NCBI RefSeq assembly: GCF_005871205.1
Contig: NZ_SWKM01000013.1
Span: forward strand, 1 to 64,000
Reading direction: 5' to 3'
Length of the DNA: 64,000 nt
From: Marinobacter alexandrii
GTDB taxonomy: Bacteria > Pseudomonadota > Gammaproteobacteria > Pseudomonadales > Oleiphilaceae
Part shown: positions 31,227 through 40,288 of the stretch, piece by piece
Layout of the letters: every line of letters begins with the position of its first letter
How positions within the stretch are numbered: position 1 is the first letter of the stretch
Translations under genes and position numbers: made by a program
The notes under the pieces: generated by a model
The model's input: only the letters and a program-made list of their open reading frames with translations
What the model was told of the DNA's origin: nothing
Databases searched by the model: none

Positions 31227-32146
31227 CCCGGACCATCCTCGGCGGGATCACCACCATAGCCGTTGGCCTGCTGTAGCTCCGGACGCTCGCCCTCCCGTTG
31301 CAGCCGGATGTTGGTCCGGCGGTTGTCTGCCGGCCGGCGGGAGACCGGATACTGGTCGCCATGGGCACGCACTGTAATCAGGTCCTCGGAGACGCCCCGG
31401 GCTTTCAGGTAGTCCGCTACCACGTTGGCGCGTTCTTCAGAAAGCGCCCGGTTGTTAATCCGGCTGCCCAGACGGTCGCTGTGACCATCGACGAAGACCC
31501 GCTCTACGCTGGAGTCGGCCAATACAAAAGTGACAACGTTGTCCAGCACCACACGATCGCCGTCGGACAGACTGGCGCTGCCACTGGCAAACGGAATGCG
31601 GGAGCGGCGGATCTGATCGTAGTTTACCGGCAGTAGATTGGCGGTGCAGGCTTGGTAGTTCTGAAACTGCCCGGAGAAATTGACGTTAGATACCTGCACG
31701 CGTACCAGGCGGCCATCGAACCAGGACTCCCGGCTGACCGTGGGGCGCATACCCTGGAGCAGGCCCTGCACCAGCACCATAGCCCTGCGGGTATCCAGCA
31801 GCACCGGACGATTGCTGTCCGACACCGTGACTTTGCCCACTGGCCTGGGCGCAACACCTGGCCGCCAGGCCGGTGCTTCCACCACAAGGGTGCCTCGGCC
31901 CGGCCGCATCAGCGGGGATGTTGATTCGAGGAAAAAGGTCAGTTGTTCCCCTGCCCGATGGCGGAAAACTGCCTTGCCATACCCCGGAACTTCATGCACC
32001 AGGGCGCATTCGAATACCGACTCCGACAGATACCACTGGCTGTTCTCGATACCGGCACCGTAGCTGGCGGCGTCAACAGAGACCGACACCCCGAGCGCCA
32101 GCGCGCCGAGCAGGCTCGGGATTGATTTTGAAAAGCTGGATGCCAT
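31223..32146 (-). CDS. motY: Sodium-type flagellar protein MotY (OmpA domain)
   Basis: A 307-residue periplasmic protein: signal peptide (residues 1-27, ending DAA), a MotY N-domain (YGAGIENSQWYLSESVFECALVH has the family look) and an OmpA-like peptidoglycan-binding domain (FVDGHSDRLGSRINNRALSEERA). MotY forms the T ring that stabilises stators of fast polar flagella. The order motY-pyrC-rnt is the one I recall for P. aeruginosa (PA3526-PA3528). Confident in the family. Confidence 0.88.
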   Translation of the reverse strand: MASSFSKSIPSLLGALALGVSVSVDAASYGAGIENSQWYLSESVFECALVHEVPGYGKAVFRHRAGEQLTFFLESTSPLMRPGRGTLVVEAPAWRPGVAPRPVGKVTVSDSNRPVLLDTRRAMVLVQGLLQGMRPTVSRESWFDGRLVRVQVSNVNFSGQFQNYQACTANLLPVNYDQIRRSRIPFASGSASLSDGDRVVLDNVVTFVLADSSVERVFVDGHSDRLGSRINNRALSEERANVVADYLKARGVSEDLITVRAHGDQYPVSRRPADNRRTNIRLQREGERPELQQANGYGGDPAEDGPG

Positions 32147-32249
32147 AACGGATCACCGACGCTCTTGGGTATTTCAGCATATAGCCTGTTTAACGGCGCC
32201 GGCCACGCCGACTTTAGCGCCGGATACAAAAACAAACACACGCCCCTTC

Positions 32250-32258
32250 TGTTATAAT
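32250..32258 (+). promoter_or_regulatory. Extended -10 promoter element of pyrC
   Basis: TGTTATAAT contains a perfect TATAAT -10 (32253-32258) preceded by the TG of an extended -10, 54 bases before the pyrC start. No good -35 is visible, as usual for extended -10 promoters. Transcription would start near 32265. Confidence 0.55.
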
Positions 32259-32274
32259 CCGCAAAATTTTATCA

Positions 32275-32309
32275 GGGCCATGGCCCACAGACAGAACCGC
32301 GGAAACCGC
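32275..32309 (+). promoter_or_regulatory. pyrC leader hairpins around the ribosome site
   Basis: The short 5' leader holds a perfect 12-base palindrome GGGCCATGGCCC (32275-32286) and GCGGAAACCGC (32299-32309), whose stem includes the GGA of the presumed ribosome site just before the ATG. In E. coli pyrC a leader hairpin blocks translation when pyrimidines are plentiful; a similar idea is possible here but untested. Confidence 0.35.
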
Positions 32310-32311
32310 CC

Positions 32312-33343
32312 ATGACCGATCAGATCACCCTCACCCGACCCGACGACTGGCACCTGCACGTTCGCGACGGCGACATTCTCGCCGATGTTGTGCCGGCCAC
32401 CGCCGCCTGCTTCGGGCGGGCCATCATCATGCCAAACCTGGTACCGCCGGTCGTCACGGCGTCTGACGCGATGGCGTATCGGGACCGGATCCTGGCGGCC
32501 GCCAAGGGCACCGAATTCCAGCCCCTGATGACACTGTACCTGACTGAGGGAACCACGCCAGAGACTATCCGCGAGGCTAAAGCGGCCGGTGTGGTGGCGG
32601 CAAAACTCTACCCGGCCGGTGCAACCACCAATTCAGCCTCGGGCGTGAAGGATATTCGAAACATCTACCCGGTACTGGATGCCATGGCCGAGTGTGGCAT
32701 GTTGCTGCTGGTTCACGGCGAGGTCACCGACGCAGACATCGACATTTTCGACCGCGAAAAGGTGTTCCTGGATCGGGTCCTGGCCCCAACCATGGAAGCC
32801 TTCCCCAACCTGAAGGTGGTTCTGGAGCACATCACCACCGCCGATTCCGCGGAGTTTGTGCAGCAACACGAGGGCGACAACCTGGCCGCGACCCTCACCC
32901 CCCAGCACCTGATGTACAACCGCAACCACATGCTGGTGGGTGGCATCCGTCCGCACCTGTACTGCCTGCCGATTCTTAAACGCAACCGCCACCAACAGGC
33001 CCTGCGCGATGCCGTCGCGACCGGCGACAAGCGTTTCTTCCTGGGCACCGATTCAGCCCCCCACGCCAAGGACCGCAAGGAAGCCGCATGCGGTTGCGCT
33101 GGCTGTTACTCGGCGTACGGCGCACTGAGCCTGTACGCCGACGTGTTCGAAGAGCTTGGCGTTCTGAACAAGCTGGAGGCCTTCGCCAGCTTCAACGGCG
33201 CAGACTTCTACGGCTTACCGCGCAACAGCGACACCGTTACCCTGGTGCGCGAGTCCTGGACCATGCCGAGCCAGCTACCGCTGGCCAACGGCCACATCGT
33301 GCCACTGAAGGCGGGTGAAACCGTTCACTGGCGCCTGGCGTAA
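32312..33343 (+). CDS. pyrC: Dihydroorotase
   Basis: Cyclises carbamoyl aspartate to dihydroorotate in pyrimidine synthesis. The 343-residue class II enzyme has the binuclear zinc ligands H14 and H16 (WHLHVRDG), carbamylated K98 ([13 protein letters not shown]), H135 (LLVHGEV), a later His (LEHITT) and catalytic Asp in FLGTDSAPH. Length matches E. coli PyrC (348). Transcribed with rnt, which starts 41 bases after the stop. Confidence 0.96.
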   Translation: MTDQITLTRPDDWHLHVRDGDILADVVPATAACFGRAIIMPNLVPPVVTASDAMAYRDRILAAAKGTEFQPLMTLYLTEGTTPETIREAKAAGVVAAKLYPAGATTNSASGVKDIRNIYPVLDAMAECGMLLLVHGEVTDADIDIFDREKVFLDRVLAPTMEAFPNLKVVLEHITTADSAEFVQQHEGDNLAATLTPQHLMYNRNHMLVGGIRPHLYCLPILKRNRHQQALRDAVATGDKRFFLGTDSAPHAKDRKEAACGCAGCYSAYGALSLYADVFEELGVLNKLEAFASFNGADFYGLPRNSDTVTLVRESWTMPSQLPLANGHIVPLKAGETVHWRLA

Positions 33344-33384
33344 AACACCCTGACTTATTATCACCTGGCACGACCGGAGTTTGA

Positions 33385-34038
33385 GTGACTGACGAAAACA
33401 AAGAACCGCATCCGATGTCCCGCCGCTTTCGCGGCTTTTTACCCGTGGTTGTTGACGTGGAAACCGCAGGTTTCAACCCGGAACGGGATGCCCTCCTCGA
33501 GGTGGCCGCCGTGCTGCTGACCATGGACGAAGACGGCTACCTGGTGCGTGGTGAGACCCATGTACAGCAGATCGATCCGTTTGAAGGCGCCAATCTGGAA
33601 CAGTCGGCCCTGGATTTTACCGGTATCGATCCCTGGAATCCGGAGCGGGAAGCCGTCCCGGAGCGGGAAGGCCTGAGCGAAATTTTTACGCCCATTCGCA
33701 AGGCGGTCAAAGCCTTCGACTGCAAGCGGGCAGTGCTGGTGGGCCACAACGCTACCTTCGATCACAATTTCGTGTTTGCCGCTGCCATGCGCTCGGACAT
33801 CAAGCGCAATCCGTTCCACCCATTCTCGACGTTCGACACCGCCACTTTGGCCGGTCTCGCTTATGGCCACACGGTACTAGCCCAGGCCTGCAAGCTGGCC
33901 GGCATTCCGTTTAACAATAAGGAAGCGCACTCCGCTGCCTACGATGCTGAGAAAACCGCCGACCTGTTCTGCGGCATCGTCAACCGCTGGAAAGAGCTGG
34001 GCGGGTTTCCACCGCCACCGGTGGAAGAATTGGAGTAA
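33385..34038 (+). CDS. rnt: Ribonuclease T
   Basis: 3'-5' exoribonuclease that trims tRNA and other stable RNAs. The 217-residue DEDDh protein has Asp/Glu in VVDVETAGF (D24, E26), an Asp in GHNATFDHNF and the His-Asp pair in HSAAYDAEKTADLF. A GTG start at 33385 follows CCGGAGTT; an ATG 10 codons later (MSRRF) is an alternative. It ends just before a strong bidirectional terminator. Confidence 0.95.
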   Translation: MTDENKEPHPMSRRFRGFLPVVVDVETAGFNPERDALLEVAAVLLTMDEDGYLVRGETHVQQIDPFEGANLEQSALDFTGIDPWNPEREAVPEREGLSEIFTPIRKAVKAFDCKRAVLVGHNATFDHNFVFAAAMRSDIKRNPFHPFSTFDTATLAGLAYGHTVLAQACKLAGIPFNNKEAHSAAYDAEKTADLFCGIVNRWKELGGFPPPPVEELE

Positions 34039-34045
34039 CGGTCAC

Positions 34046-34073
34046 AAAAAACCCCGCCGAGGCGGGGTTTTTT
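34046..34073. terminator. Bidirectional Rho-independent terminator
   Basis: Six A, CCCCGCC, a GA loop, GGCGGGG and six T: a perfect 7-bp GC stem flanked by A and T runs. It can end both rnt (plus) and the fatty acyl-CoA reductase gene (minus), whose stops lie 7 and 16 bases away. Confidence 0.92.
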
Positions 34074-34089
34074 ATTGCAGCGCAGTGAC

Positions 34090-36075
34090 TTACCAGTAGA
34101 TGCCGCGCATGATCGCCGCGAAGGCTACCTGTTCGGTCGACACCTTCGGCTTCTGGCCAGACCTGCTGCCCGCCGCTGCCGGTGAGTCCGGGAACATCCT
34201 GTAGCCGGTGTTCATCACGATCTCACCCATCTTTGGCGCCAGCGCATGCAGAACCTGAGCAAAGATACCCAGACGCGTGGCAATGCGCTTCGGACGGTAG
34301 ACGATCGCTTCGGCAACCATGTCGGCCGCTTCATCCGGAGTCAGCGTCGGCACCGAATCGTAGATCTTGGTCGGCGCGATCATCGGCGTTTTCACCAGCG
34401 GCATGTTGATGGTGGTGAACGTCACGTTGCGATCCGACCACTCAGCTGCGGCACAGCGACTGAACGCGTCCAGGGCAGACTTAGACGCAACATACGCGGA
34501 AAAACGCGGCGCGTTGGTCAGCACACCAATGGAGGAGATGTTGATCACGTGTCCGCGACGACGCTCCAGCATCTTCGGTGCGAAGCCCATGATCAGGCGC
34601 ACGGAACCGAAGTAGTTCAGCTGCATGGTCCGCTCGAAATCGTGGAAACGGTCGAAAGCCAGATCCAGGGAACGGCGGATTGACCGGCCGGCGTTGTTAA
34701 CCAGAACATCGACATGGCCGTGGTTGTCCAGAACGGTCTTCACGAAACGGTCGGCGTCTTCCATCTCAGAGAAGTCACACTGGTAGGCATGCACACTGGC
34801 GCCACGGGATTCCAGTTCCTTGGCCACTTCCTTCAGGCGCTCCGGCTTACGGGCACCGATAACCAGAATGGCACCTGCGTCCGCCAGCTTCTGCGCGGTG
34901 GCAAGACCGATACCGGAAGTCGCGCCGGTAACAACGCACACACGCCCTTCAACCGTTCCGCGCAGGGTGCGATCCTTGAACAGGTCAGGATCCAGATTGC
35001 GTTCCCAGTAATCCCAGATCACTGCGGAATAATCGGTCAGCCGCGGCACTTCAATACCCGTATCCTTCAGCACCCGCTCGGTTTCACGGGCGTCGAAACG
35101 GGTCGGGTAGTTGATGAAGGACATGACGGAAGGCGGGATGCCCATGTCATCCAGCAATGCGCTGGTCAGTCGCTTCACCGGCGGCAGATTCTTCAGACTC
35201 TGACGGATAAACGGCGGGATGAATCCGAACATGCGGGAGTCGATGCGCATGCCCATTTTGGGCGCGTGACCGGCTTCCGAGAAAATATTGAGAATTTCGC
35301 CAACCTTGTACGGATCGGAATCCACCAGGTGGAAGCACTTTCCATCTTCGTCATCCAGGTGGGCGATGTGGTCCATGGCGTTAACCACGAAGTCCACCGG
35401 CACAATATTCAGTCGGCCGCCTTCGATACCAATAGTGGGAACCCACTGAGGCAGCGCGTGACGGATCTTCTGGATCATCTTGAAGAAATAATAGGGACCA
35501 TCAACCTTGTCCATTTCACCGGTCTTGGAGTGACCAATGACCATCCCCGGACGGTAGATGCGGAACGGAACTTTGCACTCCTCGCGCACCAATTTTTCGG
35601 ACTCATGCTTGGTAAGCAAGTAGGGATGATCCAGCTTCTCCGCTTCTTCAAACATGTCTTCGCGGAAGGTGCCCTTGAACATGCCGGCGGCGGCAATGGA
35701 GGACACGTGATGGAAGTGCTTGGCGCCCATGGCTTCGGCAGCATTCACCGCGGCGCGAGTGCCTTCGATATTGGTTGCCTGTTGAGCTTCCTCGTCTGCA
35801 CCCATGTCGTACACGGCAGCCAGGTGGAAGAAATGATCAATGTTGCCTTCCAGCGCTTTCATGGCCTTGGCGTCGATACCAAGGTTCTTACTGGTAAGGT
35901 CGCCAATAACGGCCTTCACCTGCGACTCGTCTGCACCCCAGCGCTCCCTCAACTGCTCAAGCTTGCCGAGTGACTGCTCGCGCACGAGTACGTGGACCGT
36001 ACCCCCCCGTGCCAACAGCTTTTCAACGAGAAAACGTCCAATGAATCCGGTGCCACCGGTCAGGAAATAGTTCAT
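34090..36075 (-). CDS. Fatty acyl-CoA reductase (alcohol-forming), two-domain SDR
   Basis: A 661-residue fusion. The N-terminal extended-SDR/Male-sterility-type domain (GGTGFIGRFL loop, YLLTKHESEKLV catalytic YxxxK) would reduce acyl-CoA to aldehyde. The C-terminal classical SDR (VTGATSGIGLA near residue 380, NNAGRS, YVASK) would reduce aldehyde to alcohol. Length and layout match the Marinobacter enzymes that make fatty alcohols for wax esters (Maqu_2507 type, 661 residues as I recall). I use the ATG at 36075, eight bases after GGAG; an adjacent upstream TTG is less likely. Palindromic sites lie 130-180 bases upstream. Confidence 0.88.
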   Translation of the reverse strand: MNYFLTGGTGFIGRFLVEKLLARGGTVHVLVREQSLGKLEQLRERWGADESQVKAVIGDLTSKNLGIDAKAMKALEGNIDHFFHLAAVYDMGADEEAQQATNIEGTRAAVNAAEAMGAKHFHHVSSIAAAGMFKGTFREDMFEEAEKLDHPYLLTKHESEKLVREECKVPFRIYRPGMVIGHSKTGEMDKVDGPYYFFKMIQKIRHALPQWVPTIGIEGGRLNIVPVDFVVNAMDHIAHLDDEDGKCFHLVDSDPYKVGEILNIFSEAGHAPKMGMRIDSRMFGFIPPFIRQSLKNLPPVKRLTSALLDDMGIPPSVMSFINYPTRFDARETERVLKDTGIEVPRLTDYSAVIWDYWERNLDPDLFKDRTLRGTVEGRVCVVTGATSGIGLATAQKLADAGAILVIGARKPERLKEVAKELESRGASVHAYQCDFSEMEDADRFVKTVLDNHGHVDVLVNNAGRSIRRSLDLAFDRFHDFERTMQLNYFGSVRLIMGFAPKMLERRRGHVINISSIGVLTNAPRFSAYVASKSALDAFSRCAAAEWSDRNVTFTTINMPLVKTPMIAPTKIYDSVPTLTPDEAADMVAEAIVYRPKRIATRLGIFAQVLHALAPKMGEIVMNTGYRMFPDSPAAAGSRSGQKPKVSTEQVAFAAIMRGIYW

Positions 36076-36460
36076 CAATTCTCCACCCTGGTTGTTGCCT
36101 GTTTATTGTCTATCCATGCCGGCACCCTATTAGACTTTAGTCGTAAGACTTGCCGGGAATGGCGGCATTGTACTTAACTGCAACCCTCATGTATCGAACT
36201 TTTTTAGAGCTTTTACTCTGTAACCTGTTGTTTTTATTAGAGCCATTACTCTAACTTTAGACAGAAAGCCACTCGGGGCGCCTGTCTGCAATGCCGACAC
36301 AACGGTTCTGAGATTAGCACATCAACCGATCGCTGCACGCCCTCGCGTTCGATTACCGGAAAGCAATGAAACACCCCGCGAGCAATGACATAATCAGGAA
36401 CTTATTGCGCCACCTGGCGTCATCAACACAAGCTCCAATCCAGCACTTGCGGAAACCACC
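36076..36460. other. Intergenic region upstream of the fatty acyl-CoA reductase (no gene)
   Basis: About 385 bases between divergent genes, AT-rich in the middle. It contains the duplicated palindromes at 36204-36254. No open frame has a ribosome site and convincing composition; an ORF from 36366 runs through the next gene in another frame and is a shadow. Confidence 0.6.
36204..36254. promoter_or_regulatory. Two spaced palindromes, candidate regulator sites
   Basis: TTAGAG-CCATTA-CTCTAA (36237-36254) is a perfect 6-bp inverted repeat. A second copy, TTAGAG-CTTTTA-CTCTGT (36204-36221), has one perfect and one partial arm. The copies are offset by 33 bases, about three helical turns, so a dimeric regulator could bind both on one face. 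They lie upstream of the reductase gene (start 36075). The regulator is not identified. Confidence 0.5.
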
Positions 36461-36760
36461 ATGCACAAAGACGATCCGAACGCAGAACGCTACATCACCA
36501 TCGCCCGCGCCTGCCTCAAGGCCATCAACGATACTGCCGAACATTCCGGTAGCCGCGAAGAAAAAATTCAAGCGGTGTACCAAGCCATTGATTCCGCATT
36601 CCAGGCTGAGTTTTCCGAGTACCGGCAATCCGTTGCCATCATGGCCACCGTATTGGAACGTATAGCTTCAGGCCAGCTTGATGCCGACTCGGCTGCAGAC
36701 CTGGCACGAAAAACGCTTGATCAGCAGCCCGAGACTACTCGCAACGCTCTGATGCACTGA
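36461..36760 (+). CDS. Hypothetical helical protein, 99 residues
   Basis: I do not recognise this family. It is acidic and probably all-helical (YITIARACLKAINDT, EEKIQAVYQAIDSAF, ADSAADLARKTLDQQ), with no signal peptide, cysteine or membrane segment. Codon use resembles the neighbours. It starts at an ATG with only a weak upstream purine run, and the pitrilysin-like gene starts 35 bases after its stop in the same direction. Probably real but of unknown role. Confidence 0.6.
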   Translation: MHKDDPNAERYITIARACLKAINDTAEHSGSREEKIQAVYQAIDSAFQAEFSEYRQSVAIMATVLERIASGQLDADSAADLARKTLDQQPETTRNALMH

Positions 36761-36795
36761 GCGCATCCGAACTCGCAATCAACAACCGAGGTCCT

Positions 36796-39648
36796 ATGAG
36801 CACTGGCACCCTTCGTACAGCAATCGCGCGCCTCCATTTCGCCGGCACCCTGGCTTTTATCGCCCTGCTCTTCAGCAGTGCCCTGGCCGTTGCCGCCGAA
36901 TCGCCCACCAAGAGCCCAAGCGACGATAATGACTATCGCATCCTGGAGCTGGATAACGGCCTGCGTGCAGTGTTGGTCTCGGATGAGGACGCCGACAAGG
37001 CGGCGGCTTCGTTGAATGTTGCCGTGGGCAGCGGCGACGACCCGGCCGATCGTGAAGGACTTGCCCATTTCCTCGAGCACATGCTGTTCTTGGGCACCGA
37101 AAAGTACCCGGAGCCCGGCGAATATCAGCAGTTCATCAAGAGCCACGGCGGCAGTCACAATGCCTTCACCGCTTTCCAGGACACCAATTATTTCTTCGAC
37201 GTCGAGGCCCAGTTTCTGGAGCCCGCGCTAGACCGGTTTGCCGAGCAGTTTGCGGCCCCTCTGTTCACCGCTGAACTGGTCGACCGGGAGCGCAACGCAG
37301 TGCATTCGGAGTTCAGTTCCAAGCAGAAGGAAGACGGTCGTCGCTTCTACTCGGTCAAAAAGGCTGCGAGCAATCCGGACCATGCCTTTAACCAGTTTGC
37401 GGTGGGCAATCTCAGCACGCTGGAGAACACCGAGGAAAACCCGCTCAGGCCCGACCTGATTCAGTTCTGGAAAGACAGCTACTCGGCCAATCTCATGACC
37501 TTGGCAGTGTATGGCCCACAGGCGCTGGATGAGCTGGAGCAGATGGTGCGCAATCGCTTCAATGCCATCGAAAACCGTCGGCTCACGCAGAAATCACACC
37601 CAGCCGACTTCTTCCAGGCTGACAAACTTCCTGCGAAAGTCACCGTTGATGCCATCAAGGATGTGCGGAGCCTGACCCTGTCGTTCCCCATCCCCTCGCA
37701 GGAAGCAAATTATCGCACCAAACCGGCCAGCTACATCGCCAACTTGTTGGGCCACGAAGGCCCGGGCAGTCTGTTTGAAGTGCTCAAGCGCGCGGGACTG
37801 GTGGAAAGCCTGTCCGCCGGGTTGGGTATGGATACCGGCGAGAGTGCCACTCTTGAGATCAGCATGACGCTGACACCGGAGGGGTTGCGCCGTCATGACG
37901 ACATTCTTCCCCTGGTATTCAAGTACATCGACCAGATTCGAGCCAATGGCATCAGCGAGCAGCGCTTCCAGGAAATGCAGCAACTGGCCCGGATCGATTT
38001 TCGTTTCCGGGAACAAAGCGATCCCATCCATGAGGTCATGGCCCTGTCCCGGCAGTTGCAACAGTACCCGGCGAAAGACGTTCTCAGTGCGCCCTGGTTG
38101 CTGGAGCGCTACGCACCCGAGCAATACTCAGCCATTCTTGATCGCCTTACCCCCGACAACCTGATGGTATTTGTGCTGGATCCGGAACCGGCCTTTGAAA
38201 ACCCGCAGCAGACTCCCTGGTACGGCGCCGAATGGCAGCAGCAGGCGCTGGAACCAGAGCACCTGCAACGCAATGCGTTACCGGAATTGGCCGCCCTGCT
38301 TCGCCTGCCCCAGCCCAACCCCTTTGTACCTGAAGAACTCGGCATGGTTCCCGGCCCGAGCATGAACCAACCAACCCAACTGGCCAGCCGCGATGGTTTG
38401 GAAATCTGGTTTGCCCGGGACACCCGGTTCGATACACCTAAGGCCAACGTCTTTCTCAGCCTGCGGACCCCGGCGGCGCGGGCCTCAGCACGCAGCGCCG
38501 TGCTAACACAATTGCTGGTCGATGCGGTGAACACCAACCTTAACGCCTGGGCCTACTCGGCTCGTCTCGCCGGCTTGGACTACAGCGTATACCCACACCT
38601 GCGTGGCGTAACCGTGCGTGTCGGCGGTTACAGCGACAAACTCCACACCCTGATGAACCGCATCCTGATGCAGCTGGCTGAGCCAACCCTGACCCGCCAA
38701 CGGTTCAACATTGCTCGTCAAAACCTGGTGGACAGCCTGGAGAACAAGGCCAAGAATCGCCCGGTGGAACAGACCTCCGAGTTCATCCAGACAGCTCTTA
38801 TTGAGGGTGCCTGGAGCACAGAAGACAAGTTGGCAGCGGCTCGCGAGGTTACCCTGGATGAACTGAAGTCGTTTTCAGAGGCCCTGCTGGCCGAGGTGGA
38901 CCCGGTAATGCTGGCCCATGGCAACCTCACCCACGCCTACGCCCTCAACCTGGCACAGCAGGTTCGGGCGCTGGTACTTGATGACAGCGCCATAGCCACC
39001 GTCGACCGGAGCCGTGTGCGTCAACTGCCGCCAAAGGAAACCCAGGTCACCCTGGACGTGGATCATCCGGACACCGGCTACAGCTTGTACATGCAAGGCG
39101 ACAATACCGGCTTTGAGGCGCGCGCCCGTTTCCGTCTTCTGGCGCAAATCGTCAGCAGTCCGTTCTACGAGGAACTTCGCACCAACCGGCAACTGGGCTA
39201 CATCGTCTACGCCACGCCCTTCGAGATGCTGGAAACGCCTGCACTGGGTTTTGTGGTGCAGTCCCCAGGTGCGAGCCCAGGGCAGATTGATCAGGCCGTG
39301 CGGGAGTTTGCCGACGAGTTCGAGGCGACTATCGCTGGCCTGGATGAAGCCAGCCTGAATCGGGAGAAGCAGGCAGTGATCAGCAAATTGCTGGAGCGTG
39401 ACCGTCAACTCGGCGATATTTCCAGCCGATACTGGCGCGAGATCGACCGCAACGCCGACAGCTTTGACTCTCGGGAGAAACTGGCCAACGCCATTAAATC
39501 CGTCACCAAAGCGGAGTTGGTGGAGACGTTCAAGCAGGCAATTATTGAACGGGAACGCGCCTTGCGGGTGGTCACCGGCCAGGAAAACGCCAATGCCGAC
39601 GGCAGCCTGACCCGTTTGATGGCCCGGCCGCCGGTGCCAGCGAGCTGA
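36796..39648 (+). CDS. Pitrilysin/insulinase family M16 zinc peptidase (protease III-like)
   Basis: A 950-residue periplasmic peptidase with an N-terminal signal region (residues 17-35). The inverted zinc motif HFLEH is at H91-H95 (zinc ligands H91, H95; catalytic E94), with the third ligand E172 in ERNAVHSEF. The four-domain M16A layout continues, including ELRTNRQLGYIVYA in the C-terminal half. Length is near E. coli PtrA (962). It should degrade short peptides in the periplasm. Confidence 0.92.
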   Translation: MSTGTLRTAIARLHFAGTLAFIALLFSSALAVAAESPTKSPSDDNDYRILELDNGLRAVLVSDEDADKAAASLNVAVGSGDDPADREGLAHFLEHMLFLGTEKYPEPGEYQQFIKSHGGSHNAFTAFQDTNYFFDVEAQFLEPALDRFAEQFAAPLFTAELVDRERNAVHSEFSSKQKEDGRRFYSVKKAASNPDHAFNQFAVGNLSTLENTEENPLRPDLIQFWKDSYSANLMTLAVYGPQALDELEQMVRNRFNAIENRRLTQKSHPADFFQADKLPAKVTVDAIKDVRSLTLSFPIPSQEANYRTKPASYIANLLGHEGPGSLFEVLKRAGLVESLSAGLGMDTGESATLEISMTLTPEGLRRHDDILPLVFKYIDQIRANGISEQRFQEMQQLARIDFRFREQSDPIHEVMALSRQLQQYPAKDVLSAPWLLERYAPEQYSAILDRLTPDNLMVFVLDPEPAFENPQQTPWYGAEWQQQALEPEHLQRNALPELAALLRLPQPNPFVPEELGMVPGPSMNQPTQLASRDGLEIWFARDTRFDTPKANVFLSLRTPAARASARSAVLTQLLVDAVNTNLNAWAYSARLAGLDYSVYPHLRGVTVRVGGYSDKLHTLMNRILMQLAEPTLTRQRFNIARQNLVDSLENKAKNRPVEQTSEFIQTALIEGAWSTEDKLAAAREVTLDELKSFSEALLAEVDPVMLAHGNLTHAYALNLAQQVRALVLDDSAIATVDRSRVRQLPPKETQVTLDVDHPDTGYSLYMQGDNTGFEARARFRLLAQIVSSPFYEELRTNRQLGYIVYATPFEMLETPALGFVVQSPGASPGQIDQAVREFADEFEATIAGLDEASLNREKQAVISKLLERDRQLGDISSRYWREIDRNADSFDSREKLANAIKSVTKAELVETFKQAIIERERALRVVTGQENANADGSLTRLMARPPVPAS

Positions 39649-39649
39649 A

Positions 39650-40288
39650 TCAGGCGTCGATCAGGCGCTGGAAGCGGGCCCAATCCTCGGGCTCGTCGAC
39701 ATCCCAACGGGGCTCCAGCAAACTGACGCGGAGCCCCAACTTTTCAAGCCGGGCCTGGGTTTGCGCCAGAACCTGCTCACTGCCCCACTCGATATCATCC
39801 AACATGCCGGGTACCACGCGGCTCGCGCCAATCAGGACATAGCCGCCGTCGTTCGACGGACCCAACACCACATCAAACTCGGTCAACTTATCCAGCGCCT
39901 GACGCACGTATTGGGGATCCACCGAGGGACAATCGCTGCCAATGACCACGGCCCGGGAATGCGCCTCCAGCGAGGACGTCAGCGCCGCCAGCATTCGGTC
40001 GCCCAGAGTTCCACCTTGCTGGATTCTCTGTTCCAGGCCCGCACATTCGAGGTTGTGCACGATAACATCGGCTTCATAGGGTACCCGTTCAATCTCGCGA
40101 TCCCACCAGAACTGCACCGGATAGCCGGTGGCGCAGAGGTTGTCGAGAACCGCGAGGGTCAGGGTGACGTGGGCGCGAAGGGCGCCACCGGCTCCGAGAG
40201 CCGGCATTAATCGGGTCTTTACACGGCCTTCTTCCGGCCATTTCGCGAATTGCATTAACACTGCGCTCGAGCAGTTGGTATCAGCCAT
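39650..40288 (-). CDS. TIGR04282-family glycosyltransferase (DUF2064)
   Basis: A 212-residue nucleotide-sugar-transferase-like protein with the family features FAKWPEEGRVKTRLMP, GTLGDRM, VVIGSDCPSVDP and LGPSNDGGYVLIG. Databases label the family as arsenosugar biosynthesis glycosyltransferase, but that role depends on partner genes not seen here. The start at 40288 (ATGGCTGA) overlaps the upstream partner's stop by 8 bases, better than the upstream ATG at 40297. Its stop lies one base from the convergent M16 gene's stop. Confidence 0.85.
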   Translation of the reverse strand: MADTNCSSAVLMQFAKWPEEGRVKTRLMPALGAGGALRAHVTLTLAVLDNLCATGYPVQFWWDREIERVPYEADVIVHNLECAGLEQRIQQGGTLGDRMLAALTSSLEAHSRAVVIGSDCPSVDPQYVRQALDKLTEFDVVLGPSNDGGYVLIGASRVVPGMLDDIEWGSEQVLAQTQARLEKLGLRVSLLEPRWDVDEPEDWARFQRLIDA

